Below, one piece after another: positions 7,896 to 16,369 of a stretch of 64,000 bases of DNA (positions are counted from its first letter, which is position 1; each line of letters starts with the position of its first letter). The DNA lies in assembly GCA_028288305.1 (NCBI GenBank), contig JAQBOA010000045.1:1-64000 (forward strand). Reading direction: 5' to 3'. Both the position numbers and the translations under genes were made by a program. This DNA is from Mucilaginibacter sp. (GTDB taxonomy: Bacteria > Bacteroidota > Bacteroidia > Sphingobacteriales > Sphingobacteriaceae). The notes beneath the pieces were generated by a model. That model saw only the letters and a list, made by a program, of their open reading frames with translations. It was not told the origin of the DNA and searched no databases.

Positions 7896-8353
7896 AGTTT
7901 TACCGACTTTGCAAACAAGAATATATTAATGATCTTTCAGGCCATGGAGCTGAAATAAATGGCGGCCGCTGGAATAACAAGGGTAATCCGGCTTTGTATA
8001 CCGCCGCTTCGCGGGCATTGGCAGTACTTGAAGTTGCTGTACACGTTCCGTTTGGCATCATTCCAATTAATTATTATATGGTAACCATTGAGATAGCGGA
8101 AGGATTGACAATAACTAAAATCGAAATCCCTACCCTTCCGGACAATTGGAACAGAAACCCAATTGCAAAAGCTACTCAATACATTGGCGATGACTTTTTG
8201 AAAGATAATGAGCATTTGATTTTACAGGTTCAGTCGGCTACGGTTTCGGGTGACTATAATTACATTATCAATCCTAGGCATCCTGATTTTAAAACGTTGA
8301 AAATAATAATGACAGAGCCTTTCGAGTTTGATTCGCGATTATTTAAGAGGTGA
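7892..8353 (+). CDS. RES domain toxin (NAD+-degrading type)
   Basis: A 153-aa RES-domain protein, the toxin of the preceding Xre/ParS antitoxin. The defining Arg, Glu and Ser are visible: GGRWNNKG (R26), then YTAASRALAVLEVAVH with S40 and E47. Characterised RES toxins deplete cellular NAD+ by glycohydrolase or phosphorylase action, or ADP-ribosylate a target; which applies here cannot be told. The domain spans the whole protein and appears intact. The gene converges on sdaA with 56 nt between the stops. Confidence 0.88.
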   Translation: MKFYRLCKQEYINDLSGHGAEINGGRWNNKGNPALYTAASRALAVLEVAVHVPFGIIPINYYMVTIEIAEGLTITKIEIPTLPDNWNRNPIAKATQYIGDDFLKDNEHLILQVQSATVSGDYNYIINPRHPDFKTLKIIMTEPFEFDSRLFKR

Positions 8354-8409
8354 TTTTGTTTTTAATGGTATCACTCCTATATGTTTCGCCAGTTCAGGAA
8401 TAACTTGTG

Positions 8410-9837
8410 TTAACACTCCGGCAAACTCAATGGAATATTTATTGCCAAACCACCATCCGATGTTTCTTTATATTTTGAATTCATATCCAAAGCGGTTTGC
8501 CACATAGTTTTAACTACGGCATCTAAACTCACCTTTGCATTATCAGGATTAGTTTGAAGGGATAGTTGCGAAGCGGTTATTGCCTTAATTGCGCCCATGG
8601 TGTTACGTTCTATACAGGGAATCTGCACCAGGCCGCCTATTGGGTCACAAGTCATACCCAAATGGTGTTCCATAGCAATTTCGGCTGCCATTAACACCTG
8701 TCGTTGCGTGCCGCCTAAACATTCAGTAAGCGCTGCTGCAGCCATTGCCGATGATACGCCAATTTCCGCCTGGCACCCCCCCATTGCTGCTGATAGGGTC
8801 GCCCCTTTTTTAAATATACTGCCGATTTCCGAAGCGGTAAATAAAAACTGAACTATGTTCTCTTCGCTATAGCCGTCACAAAAAACTATAAAATATTGCA
8901 AAACTGCAGGTACCACTCCCGCTGCTCCGTTAGTTGGAGCAGTGACGACGCGACCGAATGAAGCATTCTCTTCATTAACCGCTAAAGCAAAACAGCTTAC
9001 CCAATCTAATATATTTTGAAAGCTGTTACCGGTTTCCCGGATTGCCAAAACCCATTCATCAAAATTAGTATAAGTGCGATTGCCGATAAGTTTCTTGTTT
9101 AAGTTTGATGCCCGCCGCCCAACATTTAAACCGCCTGGCAATAAGCCGCTTGTATGACAGCCCCGGTATATACACGCTTTTATGGCATTGAAAATATTCA
9201 TTACCCCATCTAAAATTTGCTGTTCGCTTCGCCAGGCCAGTTCGTTTTCCATCACCACCTCTGATATTTTGAGCCCGGTTTTAATGCACCAATGGAGTAA
9301 ATTATTAGCAGTTTCAATAGGAAAAGGAAGATCAACTTCCGGTTTAGGCTCGTCCTGCGCCCCTTCTCTTACCACAAAGCCACCACCTATGGAATAATAG
9401 GTTTGGGATATGGCAGTTTCATCACTTAAAAATGCCTGGAAGGTTACAGCGTTAGGATGATAGGGCAAACTTTCGTTAGATAAAAATAACAGGTCGTCAT
9501 TTACAAAAAAGCTAATCTCCTGTTTGCCTGCCAGCATCAGTTTATTGGTTGCCCGGATCTTTTCCGTTTTAGGTACCACCTGGTCTACCCCGAAGGTCAC
9601 CGGGTCATCACCGCTTAAGCCTAATAATATTGCTATGTCTGTTCCGTGTCCCTTACCGGTTTTGGCCAGCGATCCATATAATAATATCTTTATCTGTACT
9701 ACAAGAGGCAGCACCTGTCTTTGTTCCAGTAGTTGTACAAATTGCTGTGCAGCTCTCCAGGGCCCAAGCGTATGTGAACTCGACGGGCCTATACCAATCT
9801 TAAATATATCGAAAACAGAAATTTGCTCCTTTTGCAT
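8410..9837 (-). CDS. sdaA: L-serine ammonia-lyase (iron-sulfur type, single chain)
   Basis: This enzyme deaminates L-serine to pyruvate and ammonia using a [4Fe-4S] cluster. The 475-aa product contains both the beta-type N-terminal domain ([20 protein letters not shown] near the start) and the alpha-type C-terminal domain, as in E. coli SdaA. The cysteines expected to hold the cluster occur in [15 protein letters not shown] and IPCIERN, and [15 protein letters not shown] is the family signature. The C-terminal cysteine (LPEC, last residue) is also found in relatives, where it sits near the cluster. The ATG at 9837 lies 5 nt from a -7-like box. Confidence 0.93.
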   Translation of the reverse strand: MQKEQISVFDIFKIGIGPSSSHTLGPWRAAQQFVQLLEQRQVLPLVVQIKILLYGSLAKTGKGHGTDIAILLGLSGDDPVTFGVDQVVPKTEKIRATNKLMLAGKQEISFFVNDDLLFLSNESLPYHPNAVTFQAFLSDETAISQTYYSIGGGFVVREGAQDEPKPEVDLPFPIETANNLLHWCIKTGLKISEVVMENELAWRSEQQILDGVMNIFNAIKACIYRGCHTSGLLPGGLNVGRRASNLNKKLIGNRTYTNFDEWVLAIRETGNSFQNILDWVSCFALAVNEENASFGRVVTAPTNGAAGVVPAVLQYFIVFCDGYSEENIVQFLFTASEIGSIFKKGATLSAAMGGCQAEIGVSSAMAAAALTECLGGTQRQVLMAAEIAMEHHLGMTCDPIGGLVQIPCIERNTMGAIKAITASQLSLQTNPDNAKVSLDAVVKTMWQTALDMNSKYKETSDGGLAINIPLSLPEC

Positions 9838-9842
9838 CAGGT

Positions 9843-9850
9843 CAAAATTA
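9843..9850 (-). promoter_or_regulatory. Putative -7 box of sdaA
   Basis: TAATTTTG fits TAnnTTTG and ends 5 nt before the sdaA ATG, implying a leaderless or nearly leaderless mRNA. The same ATTGTAATTTTGA string stands before maeB (42.7 kb). A -33 element is not clear. Confidence 0.35.
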
Positions 9851-9953
9851 CAATACTATCAATACTTATTTTGCTAAATGTTTTGAATATCAAAAATTGA
9901 TTAATATATTCAAATCAAATTCAACCAATTAACTATTAAAACTCTTATCACAA

Positions 9954-10415
9954 ATGGAAAATTACGATTCAAATTCAGCTGCTGCAGTTTTTGCAATTAT
10001 TAGTGCTTGTCTTATTCCCATTTTAATTATCGCTATAATAACGATTGTAGGAAAATGGAAAGTATACGAAAAAGCCGGAAAACCAGGATGGGCGGCCCTT
10101 ATTCCAGTTTATACATGGATAGTTATGCTCGAAATTGTTGGAAAACCCATATGGTGGATCTTTTTATTTTTTATTCCATGCGTAAACATTGTGTTCATAA
10201 TCTGGACTATAAATTTATTGAGTAAAAGTTTTGGACAAAGTGAAGGCTTTACCATCGGTTTGGTATTATTAGGTTTTATTTTTTATCCTATATTAGGTTT
10301 TGGTAATTATCAATACCTTGGGCCATCAGCGGCAGAAGCCGGTGGTTTGAAACCAAGAGACCCATTTAATTCAACAAATTATCAGGATCCTTTTAATAAT
10401 CCGCCACAAGCTTAA
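9954..10415 (+). CDS. DUF5684 family membrane protein
   Basis: A 153-aa integral membrane protein of the DUF5684 family. It has a transmembrane helix at ~10-35 and the conserved loop WKVYEKAGKPGWAALIPVYTWIVMLEIVGKP (about 40-70). Two more helices follow at ~68-90 and ~100-118, then a hydrophilic tail with two DPFN motifs. Family members are sometimes fused to or found beside signal peptidase genes; that context is absent here. The function is unknown. A DUF2752 gene follows 12 nt later, so the two are probably co-transcribed. Confidence 0.75.
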   Translation: MENYDSNSAAAVFAIISACLIPILIIAIITIVGKWKVYEKAGKPGWAALIPVYTWIVMLEIVGKPIWWIFLFFIPCVNIVFIIWTINLLSKSFGQSEGFTIGLVLLGFIFYPILGFGNYQYLGPSAAEAGGLKPRDPFNSTNYQDPFNNPPQA

Positions 10416-10427
10416 ATATTGTTAATT

Positions 10428-10778
10428 ATGTTCCTACAATTATTTTGCAGTCAGTTAATTTTTGTTAATTGGCTGCAAAATCATTTAATACCCTGCCCTT
10501 TTAAATACCTAACCGGGATTGATTGCCCCGGATGCGGCTTTCAGCGATCGGTTTTGGCGCTCATACAAGGCGATTTTCAAAAAAGTTTTATACTATACCC
10601 TCCGGCAATACCGCTGCTTATGTTTTTTACCTATGGCCTTGCTGATAAATACTTTAAGTTGGATAATCAAAAAAACAATGTTAAGAAGATGCTCTTTGTT
10701 GTTACCGGCAGCATCATATTAATTAGTTATGGTATTAAACTATGGAGTTTATACTGGCACTATAAAGCATCTGCCTGA
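10428..10778 (+). CDS. DUF2752 domain-containing membrane protein
   Basis: A 116-aa protein with the DUF2752 signature PCPFKYLTGIDCPGCGFQRS: paired cysteines, with CPGCG as the core, next to the membrane. A helix lies before it (residues 1-18), with further helices at ~55-75 and ~90-110. The cysteine pattern suggests metal or disulfide chemistry, but no function is established. I use the ATG at 10428; an in-frame TTG lies three codons upstream. The 3' end overlaps the convergent RDD gene by 19 nt. Confidence 0.75.
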   Translation: MFLQLFCSQLIFVNWLQNHLIPCPFKYLTGIDCPGCGFQRSVLALIQGDFQKSFILYPPAIPLLMFFTYGLADKYFKLDNQKNNVKKMLFVVTGSIILISYGIKLWSLYWHYKASA

Positions 10779-11485
10779 GCGGTAATATGGCTGTAATCCT
10801 TAACGATAGTCTGTAAAAACTGCATACTGTTCATGTTGGGTGGTAAGCTGATCGACAAAAGCTGCCTGATCTTGTCGGCCATATTGTAAACAACAATTGT
10901 ATTTCCGGTTTTTAAATAATTGTCTATTACTTCCTGAATTAACCCTATATCCTGATCATTTAATTGACTCACTTGCATGAAAACAGGCTGATAGTCATCA
11001 TCTGACGGTGTAAAAACAATGTTATTTATCTTTGTACGTGGAATAGTTCTGATTACGGCGGTCCCGGCCATTAAATCACCAATACGTTGCCCATTCTCTG
11101 TCACCGCGGCTGAAATTAATGCTCCTAACTGGAAAGTAAGGCTGAAATCAACTAATCTGAACAGCCAGCGTAAAAGATACTGACTAAATTTAGGGCGGGC
11201 GCCATCCAAACTGATTACTCTTATTTTCATTACAAGTTTACCCGCACTCTGCCCATTAAAAAACACCTCGCATAACAGGTCATAAAAAACAAACAGAACG
11301 GCAAGAATAATAAAATATATTCCAATACCTGTGTTGGAAAGAGTTGACACTAAAAAAGCACCTGCCAAAAGAAATGGTATAAAAACTCCAAAATCAATTG
11401 CCCGGGCCAAAATACGTTCACCAAGGCCACCGATTTCATAATCGATATCGATATTTTGAGTGGTATGTACTGTAATTATTTCCAT
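10760..11485 (-). CDS. RDD family membrane protein
   Basis: The 241-aa product has an RDD domain at ~10-145, with three membrane segments. Signature pieces are GLGERILARAIDFGVFIPF at the first helix, NGQSAGKLVMKIRVISLDG before the third, and LRWLFRLVDFSLTF. The C-terminal ~90 residues are soluble and may bind a partner. RDD proteins are often encoded beside SpoIIM, MoxR and DUF58 genes, exactly as here, where it is divergent from that cluster with 82 nt between starts. Function is unproven; transport roles have been suggested for some relatives. The ATG at 11485 is preferred over a TTG at 11494. Confidence 0.85.
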   Translation of the reverse strand: MEIITVHTTQNIDIDYEIGGLGERILARAIDFGVFIPFLLAGAFLVSTLSNTGIGIYFIILAVLFVFYDLLCEVFFNGQSAGKLVMKIRVISLDGARPKFSQYLLRWLFRLVDFSLTFQLGALISAAVTENGQRIGDLMAGTAVIRTIPRTKINNIVFTPSDDDYQPVFMQVSQLNDQDIGLIQEVIDNYLKTGNTIVVYNMADKIRQLLSISLPPNMNSMQFLQTIVKDYSHITAQADAL

Positions 11486-11567
11486 CTTTAACAAATATAA
11501 AATTGTTATTTAAATTATAATTGGAGTTTAAAGTTTTGTGACTATTTTAAACAAAAATTCACCACTA

Positions 11568-12545
11568 ATGCGCGAAGCCCTGTTTATTAAACAAAATTCA
11601 CAAAGGTGGAAAAGCTATGAAAGCCAAAAAGTAACGGGCCCCGATGAGCTTGCTGAATCTTTTATAAGCATAACGGATGACCTGGCATACGCAAAAACGT
11701 TTTATCCTAAATCAAACACTACTAAATATTTAAATGGCCTCGCTGCCTCGTTTCATCAATCAATTTATAAAAATAAAAAGGAGAAGACGAGCAGATTTAT
11801 TACGTTTTGGAAATATGAATTGCCGGTGATATTTTATAAACACCGCAGGCAATTACTTTATTCATTTTTATTTTTTACAGTATTCAGCCTTATTGGGGCG
11901 CTTTCTGCCCGGTATGACAATAACTTTGTGCGATTGATTATTGGTAATGATTATGTTAATATGACCAATGAAAATATTGCAAAAGGCGATCCTTTTGGCG
12001 TGTACAAACAAGGCAATGAATTTTTAATGTTTATTAAAATTGCTGCCAATAACATAAGGGTTGAGCTAGCCACTTTTGTAATGGGCATAATCTTTTCTGT
12101 CGGGAGCATTTATCAGTTAATGTACAACGGTATTATGATGGGTTCGTTCCAATACTATTTTTTTAGTAAGGGATTGGGCTGGCAGTCGGTATTGGTTATT
12201 TGGCTGCACGGAACGCTGGAAATATCCGCTATAATATTAGCTGGCGGGGCCGGTTTAATATTAGGCAACAGCCTGCTTTTTCCAAAAACTTACAAACGGA
12301 TCGTTTCGATTAAAAATGGTGCAAAAGATGGATTGAAGATAGCTATAGGTCTGATACCAATTTTTTTAACTGCAGCATTTTTTGAAGGTTTTGTCACCAG
12401 GCATACAGAAATGCCCGTTTGGTTAAGCCTTTCAATTTTATTAGGATCCTTATCATTTATTATATGGTACGTGATTTTGTATCCCGCAAATCTAAACCAA
12501 AAAATCAATCACATAAATCCCCTTATTAATGAAACAAGTTATTGA
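11568..12545 (+). CDS. Stage II sporulation protein M (SpoIIM)-like membrane protein
   Basis: A SpoIIM/COG1300-type integral membrane protein of 325 aa. The N-terminal ~100 residues are cytoplasmic and basic; about five or six transmembrane segments follow (first at ~100-120), including the family stretch LYQLMYNGIMMGSFQYYF-like GSIYQLMYNGIMMG and the HGTLEISAIILAGGAGL motif. The organism group does not sporulate. In Bacteroidota this gene sits in MoxR/DUF58 clusters, where it probably serves envelope or membrane stress functions. An in-frame GTG at 11538 would give 335 aa; I prefer the ATG because relatives begin MREA-FIKQN. The stop overlaps the next gene by 17 nt. Confidence 0.82.
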   Translation: MREALFIKQNSQRWKSYESQKVTGPDELAESFISITDDLAYAKTFYPKSNTTKYLNGLAASFHQSIYKNKKEKTSRFITFWKYELPVIFYKHRRQLLYSFLFFTVFSLIGALSARYDNNFVRLIIGNDYVNMTNENIAKGDPFGVYKQGNEFLMFIKIAANNIRVELATFVMGIIFSVGSIYQLMYNGIMMGSFQYYFFSKGLGWQSVLVIWLHGTLEISAIILAGGAGLILGNSLLFPKTYKRIVSIKNGAKDGLKIAIGLIPIFLTAAFFEGFVTRHTEMPVWLSLSILLGSLSFIIWYVILYPANLNQKINHINPLINETSY

Positions 12546-13407
12546 ACTAAGACGCCTACGTGACTTTGGACAAATTATTACCGACTCCTTCACGTTTTTA
12601 AAAGAAAATTTTAAACCATTATTTATTTACCTTCTTATCACTTGCGGTTTTTTTATAGTATTGGGTACCATCACTTCGGTATTTGCTTATATGAAAATGA
12701 CGAGTGTTTTTAGTTTCAACTTAAGTTCTTATGGTGCCCAATCATATTCTTTATCTTATATTTTTAGTGTTTTAATAAATGCTTTTATTTTGATATTAAC
12801 CCAGGCATTTATTCATTTAATCACTATTTGCTATATTTCAGTTTACGTTCAAAAAAATAATTCGCAACCTGAACTGGCCGAAGTTTGGGGCTATTTTAAA
12901 TATTACTTTTTCAGGGTACTGGGCAGCAGTATTTTGTTGATTATTTTATCGGTAATTGGATTTATGCTTTGCATTATCCCCGGCATTTACCTGATGCCGG
13001 TTTTTTACCTTATAATTCCTATAATAGTTATTGAAAATACATCATTCAGCTATGCTTTTAATAAAAGTTTCCGGCTGATTAAAGATAACTGGTGGCTTGT
13101 ATTTGGTGTCATTTTTATCACGTCGCTAATTGTGGGTGTAGCAGGATCGTTTGTTAGTCTTCCAATTACTGTAATCACCATGGGAAGCAAATTTTTATCG
13201 CTCAAAAGCTATACATTACCCTTGCTGATCATTTTTAGCTTCCTGCGGAATATATTAATGCTTGCATACGCATTACCTGCCATTGCTATTTGCTTGTGCT
13301 ATTTTAACCTGGCCGAACAAAAGGATGCCACCGGACTATTAGACAGGATAGAAAAGTTAGGTAAAAACAATGATGATAATTCGTCCTTGCCTGCTGAACA
13401 ATATTAA
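12529..13407 (+). CDS. Multipass membrane protein of the MoxR-DUF58 cluster
   Basis: A 292-aa hydrophobic protein with about six transmembrane segments. The conserved amphipathic start (RRLRDFGQIITDSFTFLKENFKPL) and the helix-rich core with LCIIPGIYLMPVFYLIIPIIVIEN resemble DUF975/DUF4013-type and glycerophosphodiesterase-membrane-domain proteins. I do not recognise a specific function. It starts inside the spoIIM-like gene and is followed at once by the DUF4129 gene, so it belongs to the same operon. Confidence 0.72.
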   Translation: MKQVIELRRLRDFGQIITDSFTFLKENFKPLFIYLLITCGFFIVLGTITSVFAYMKMTSVFSFNLSSYGAQSYSLSYIFSVLINAFILILTQAFIHLITICYISVYVQKNNSQPELAEVWGYFKYYFFRVLGSSILLIILSVIGFMLCIIPGIYLMPVFYLIIPIIVIENTSFSYAFNKSFRLIKDNWWLVFGVIFITSLIVGVAGSFVSLPITVITMGSKFLSLKSYTLPLLIIFSFLRNILMLAYALPAIAICLCYFNLAEQKDATGLLDRIEKLGKNNDDNSSLPAEQY

Positions 13408-13411
13408 ATTT

Positions 13412-14146
13412 ATGGTTAAGTTAAAGCCTGCTGTTTTCTTTACACTAATTTTTGCGATCTTTTTGAGTAGCTCATCTTTTGCAGCTATTAAAAAAGTACC
13501 TGCTAAAACGCAAACAGACACTTCAAAAATCCAGGTTAAAAGCTTTGATTCAAAAGAGATAAAGAAATCACTGGCGGATAAGGACTTTAATTACAATGAT
13601 ATTCACAATGCGGGACAGCCATCCCTTTGGGCACGTTTTTGGAGCTGGTTATGGGATTTATTATTCGGATGGGTTGATAAATCTACAGTAGGTGGCTCCA
13701 TCATGAAATACATTTTATTAACCTTATCTGTGTCATTTTTAGTATTCGTAGTATTTCAATCATTGGGGATCGATCCTATTAAATTATGGCAAGGTGAAGC
13801 CAAAAAAATAAATGTGCCTTATAGCGAGTCGCTTGAAAATATCCATGAAATAAATTTCGATGGTGAGATTGAAAAGTCAGTTTCTCAGCGCGATTACCGT
13901 CTTGCTGTGCGCTTGCTATATTTAAGATGCCTTAAACAATTAAGTGATACCCATTTAATACAATGGCAAATTGATAAAACAAATTCCGCTTATGTTTATG
14001 AACTGACCGACCCGGTTCAAAAACAAACATTTGGCTTACTTACACGCCAGTTTGAATACGTTTGGTACGGAGATTTTCCAATTGATCAGCAAGCATTCGT
14101 CAATATTAATCAGTTGTTTCAAAGTTTTAAAAAGCAGCTGGTATGA
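13412..14146 (+). CDS. DUF4129 domain-containing protein
   Basis: A 244-aa protein with a signal peptide (residues 1-24, ending SSSFAA), a periplasmic stretch of ~75 residues, one transmembrane helix (about 100-123) and a DUF4129 domain at the C-terminus. The domain signature is RDYRLAVRLLYLRCLKQLSDTHLIQW, then the TNSAYVYEL and FEYVWYGDFPID segments. DUF4129 proteins are encoded with DUF4350, MoxR and DUF58 partners in Bacteroidota and Actinobacteria; the role is unknown. I take the ATG at 13412 because a start 42 nt upstream would put a charged peptide ahead of the signal sequence. It overlaps the DUF4350 gene by 4 nt. Confidence 0.82.
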   Translation: MVKLKPAVFFTLIFAIFLSSSSFAAIKKVPAKTQTDTSKIQVKSFDSKEIKKSLADKDFNYNDIHNAGQPSLWARFWSWLWDLLFGWVDKSTVGGSIMKYILLTLSVSFLVFVVFQSLGIDPIKLWQGEAKKINVPYSESLENIHEINFDGEIEKSVSQRDYRLAVRLLYLRCLKQLSDTHLIQWQIDKTNSAYVYELTDPVQKQTFGLLTRQFEYVWYGDFPIDQQAFVNINQLFQSFKKQLV

Positions 14147-15315
14147 AGAGCCTCAAAGTATATCTGATAATTGCGGGCTTGCTCCTTGCCGCTTATATTA
14201 TTGCACAGCTTAACCGCCCAAAAACAACAAATTGGGTTGAAACATTTAGCAGTAAAGAAAAAACACCATTTGGAACTTATATATTGTTCAATCGCCTTAA
14301 AGACTTGTTTCCAAACGCACGTATCATCCCTTATCACCAACCTGTTTATAATGTTATTGCAGAAGATTCGATAAAAGAGGCATCTTATATTATTGTTTGC
14401 GGGGATATTGAGCTTTCAAAATCGGATTATAAACAACTAATAAAATACATTGAAAGGGGTAATGATGTTTTTATAGCAGCGGAATACTTTGGAAAATTAC
14501 TGGACAAAAATTTAAGTGTTAAAACAGATTTTAAATATAACCGTGGAAATATCCCTGTAAACTTTGTAAGCCCATATTTAAATCCTAAAAAACATTTTGG
14601 TATTAATAAATGGGCAGGCAACTATTATTTCAGCAAGTTTGATACATTAAATTCAGTAGTACTTGGAGAAAATATAGACCATAAAGCCAATTTTATCAGA
14701 TATACATTTGGCAAAGGGTCGTTATACCTGGCAGCCAATCCAAAATTATTTACTAATTATAGTTTATTAAAGCCACAGGGAGCAGAATACGCTGCCACAG
14801 CGTTATCTTATTTGAAAAGTACCCCACAAATTGCCTGGGACGAGTATTACACTCAGGGCAATACAGGAGATGAATCGCCTATGCGTGTATTTTTACGTAA
14901 CCCTACTTTACAATGGGCCTATTATATTGCTATTTTCAGTTTATTGATATTTGTATTGTTCGAAATTAAACGCAGACAACGCATTATTCCTGTAATAGAG
15001 CCGCTTAGTAATTCAACTTTGGAATTTGTTAATGTAGTTGGCCAGGTTTATTACGAAAAAAGAAACAATGCCAATATTGCCCACAAAAAGATCCTTTATC
15101 TTTTAGAACACCTTCGGGATGATTATCAATTAAAAACCAATAAATTGGATAATGAATTTATTGAAAAACTTTCCTCTAAATTGGGCATTGAAAGCATGCT
15201 TGCTTATGAATTGGTAGATTATATAAAATATATAGGTAATCAGCAGCAGGTTACAGATAGCGAACTAATTGAACTAAATAAATTGATTGAAAAACTTTAT
15301 ATCCAATCCAGGTAA
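14143..15315 (+). CDS. DUF4350 domain-containing membrane protein
   Basis: The 390-aa product has an N-terminal transmembrane anchor (residues 5-22), a DUF4350 periplasmic domain at ~40-230 with a glutamine-amidotransferase-like fold (TPFGTYILFNRLKDLFPNA, then ASYIIVCGDIELSKSD), a second transmembrane helix at ~262-280 and a cytoplasmic C-terminal helical domain. Two membrane spans place the DUF4350 domain outside the cytoplasm and the tail inside, next to the MoxR ATPase encoded 2 nt downstream. It is fused by a 4-nt overlap to the DUF4129 gene. Biochemical function is unknown. Confidence 0.83.
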   Translation: MKSLKVYLIIAGLLLAAYIIAQLNRPKTTNWVETFSSKEKTPFGTYILFNRLKDLFPNARIIPYHQPVYNVIAEDSIKEASYIIVCGDIELSKSDYKQLIKYIERGNDVFIAAEYFGKLLDKNLSVKTDFKYNRGNIPVNFVSPYLNPKKHFGINKWAGNYYFSKFDTLNSVVLGENIDHKANFIRYTFGKGSLYLAANPKLFTNYSLLKPQGAEYAATALSYLKSTPQIAWDEYYTQGNTGDESPMRVFLRNPTLQWAYYIAIFSLLIFVLFEIKRRQRIIPVIEPLSNSTLEFVNVVGQVYYEKRNNANIAHKKILYLLEHLRDDYQLKTNKLDNEFIEKLSSKLGIESMLAYELVDYIKYIGNQQQVTDSELIELNKLIEKLYIQSR

Positions 15316-15317
15316 AT

Positions 15318-16295
15318 ATGGAAGATGAAATATTTGAACAAAGAACAGATCTGACTAAACTTAATACCGCTGTCGAACAGATAAAGGCAACGCTGGCAAA
15401 AATCATAGTCGGGCAGCATGATAGTATCGACCTGCTTATTGCAGGCATATTGGCCAATGGACATATCCTTATAGAAGGTGTGCCCGGGGTAGCCAAAACA
15501 TTGACAGCCAAGCTGATTGCCAAATCTATTGACGCAAAATATTCGCGTATACAGTTTACGCCTGATCTGATGCCGTCGGATATTTTAGGTACTTCGGTAT
15601 TTAATCCAAAAACTACTGATTTTGAATTTAAGCAAGGGCCAATTTTCGGCAACATTATATTGATCGACGAAATTAACCGGGCTCCTGCTAAAACGCAGTC
15701 GGCACTCTTCGAGGTGATGGAAGAACGCCAGATCACTATAGATGGCCATACCTATAATATGCAGGAACCATTTACCGTACTTGCCACACAAAACCCGGTT
15801 GAACATGAAGGTACTTATCGTTTGCCGGAAGCACAACTGGACCGCTTTCTTTTTAAGATTGAGATAAAATACCCTTCTCTGGATGAAGAAATAGCTATTA
15901 TTACACAGCAACACGGGCAAAAAACAACCGACCAGCTTAAACATATCGAACCGGTATTGACTGCACCGGATGTGATTTCGCTTCGTGACGTGGTTATGGG
16001 CTTGCATGTTGAACATAAGCTGATAGCCTATGTGGCTAAGATCATACATGAAAGCCGTAACAATAAGTCTTTATACCTGGGCGGATCGCCACGTGCATCG
16101 CTGGCTATCATAAACGCGGCAAAAGCGATCGCCGCAATCAAAGGGCGGGATTTTGTTACCCCTGATGATATCATTTATGTGTCGGCCCCTGTTTTAAGGC
16201 ACCGTATTATGCTAACACCCGACAAAGAGATGGAAGGCGTTACACCCGATGACGTAATAGGGCAAATTATTCAGAAAATTGAAGTACCAAGATAA
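15318..16295 (+). CDS. MoxR family AAA+ ATPase
   Basis: A 325-aa cytoplasmic AAA+ ATPase of the MoxR/RavA group, thought to act as a chaperone for maturation of membrane or metal-enzyme complexes. Walker A is GVPGVAKT (54-61), Walker B IILIDE (113-118), followed by NRAPAKTQSALFEVMEERQ and sensor 1 LATQNP. The C-terminal lid carries GGSPRASLAI. The gene sits 2 nt after the DUF4350 gene and 74 nt before the DUF58 gene. MoxR and DUF58 proteins are consistent partners across bacteria. Confidence 0.92.
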   Translation: MEDEIFEQRTDLTKLNTAVEQIKATLAKIIVGQHDSIDLLIAGILANGHILIEGVPGVAKTLTAKLIAKSIDAKYSRIQFTPDLMPSDILGTSVFNPKTTDFEFKQGPIFGNIILIDEINRAPAKTQSALFEVMEERQITIDGHTYNMQEPFTVLATQNPVEHEGTYRLPEAQLDRFLFKIEIKYPSLDEEIAIITQQHGQKTTDQLKHIEPVLTAPDVISLRDVVMGLHVEHKLIAYVAKIIHESRNNKSLYLGGSPRASLAIINAAKAIAAIKGRDFVTPDDIIYVSAPVLRHRIMLTPDKEMEGVTPDDVIGQIIQKIEVPR

Positions 16296-16369
16296 GGGGG
16301 TAAAAGGTAAGGTGAAAGGTAAAAGCTGAAAGCCATGGACCATGGACTAAAAGCTAAAAAAAATATCAG

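Noticed and set aside
16296..16369. Break of the MoxR-DUF58 operon by a separate promoter
   Set aside because: The 74-nt gap is a purine-rich stutter repeat without TAnnTTTG or a hairpin; co-transcription remains likely.
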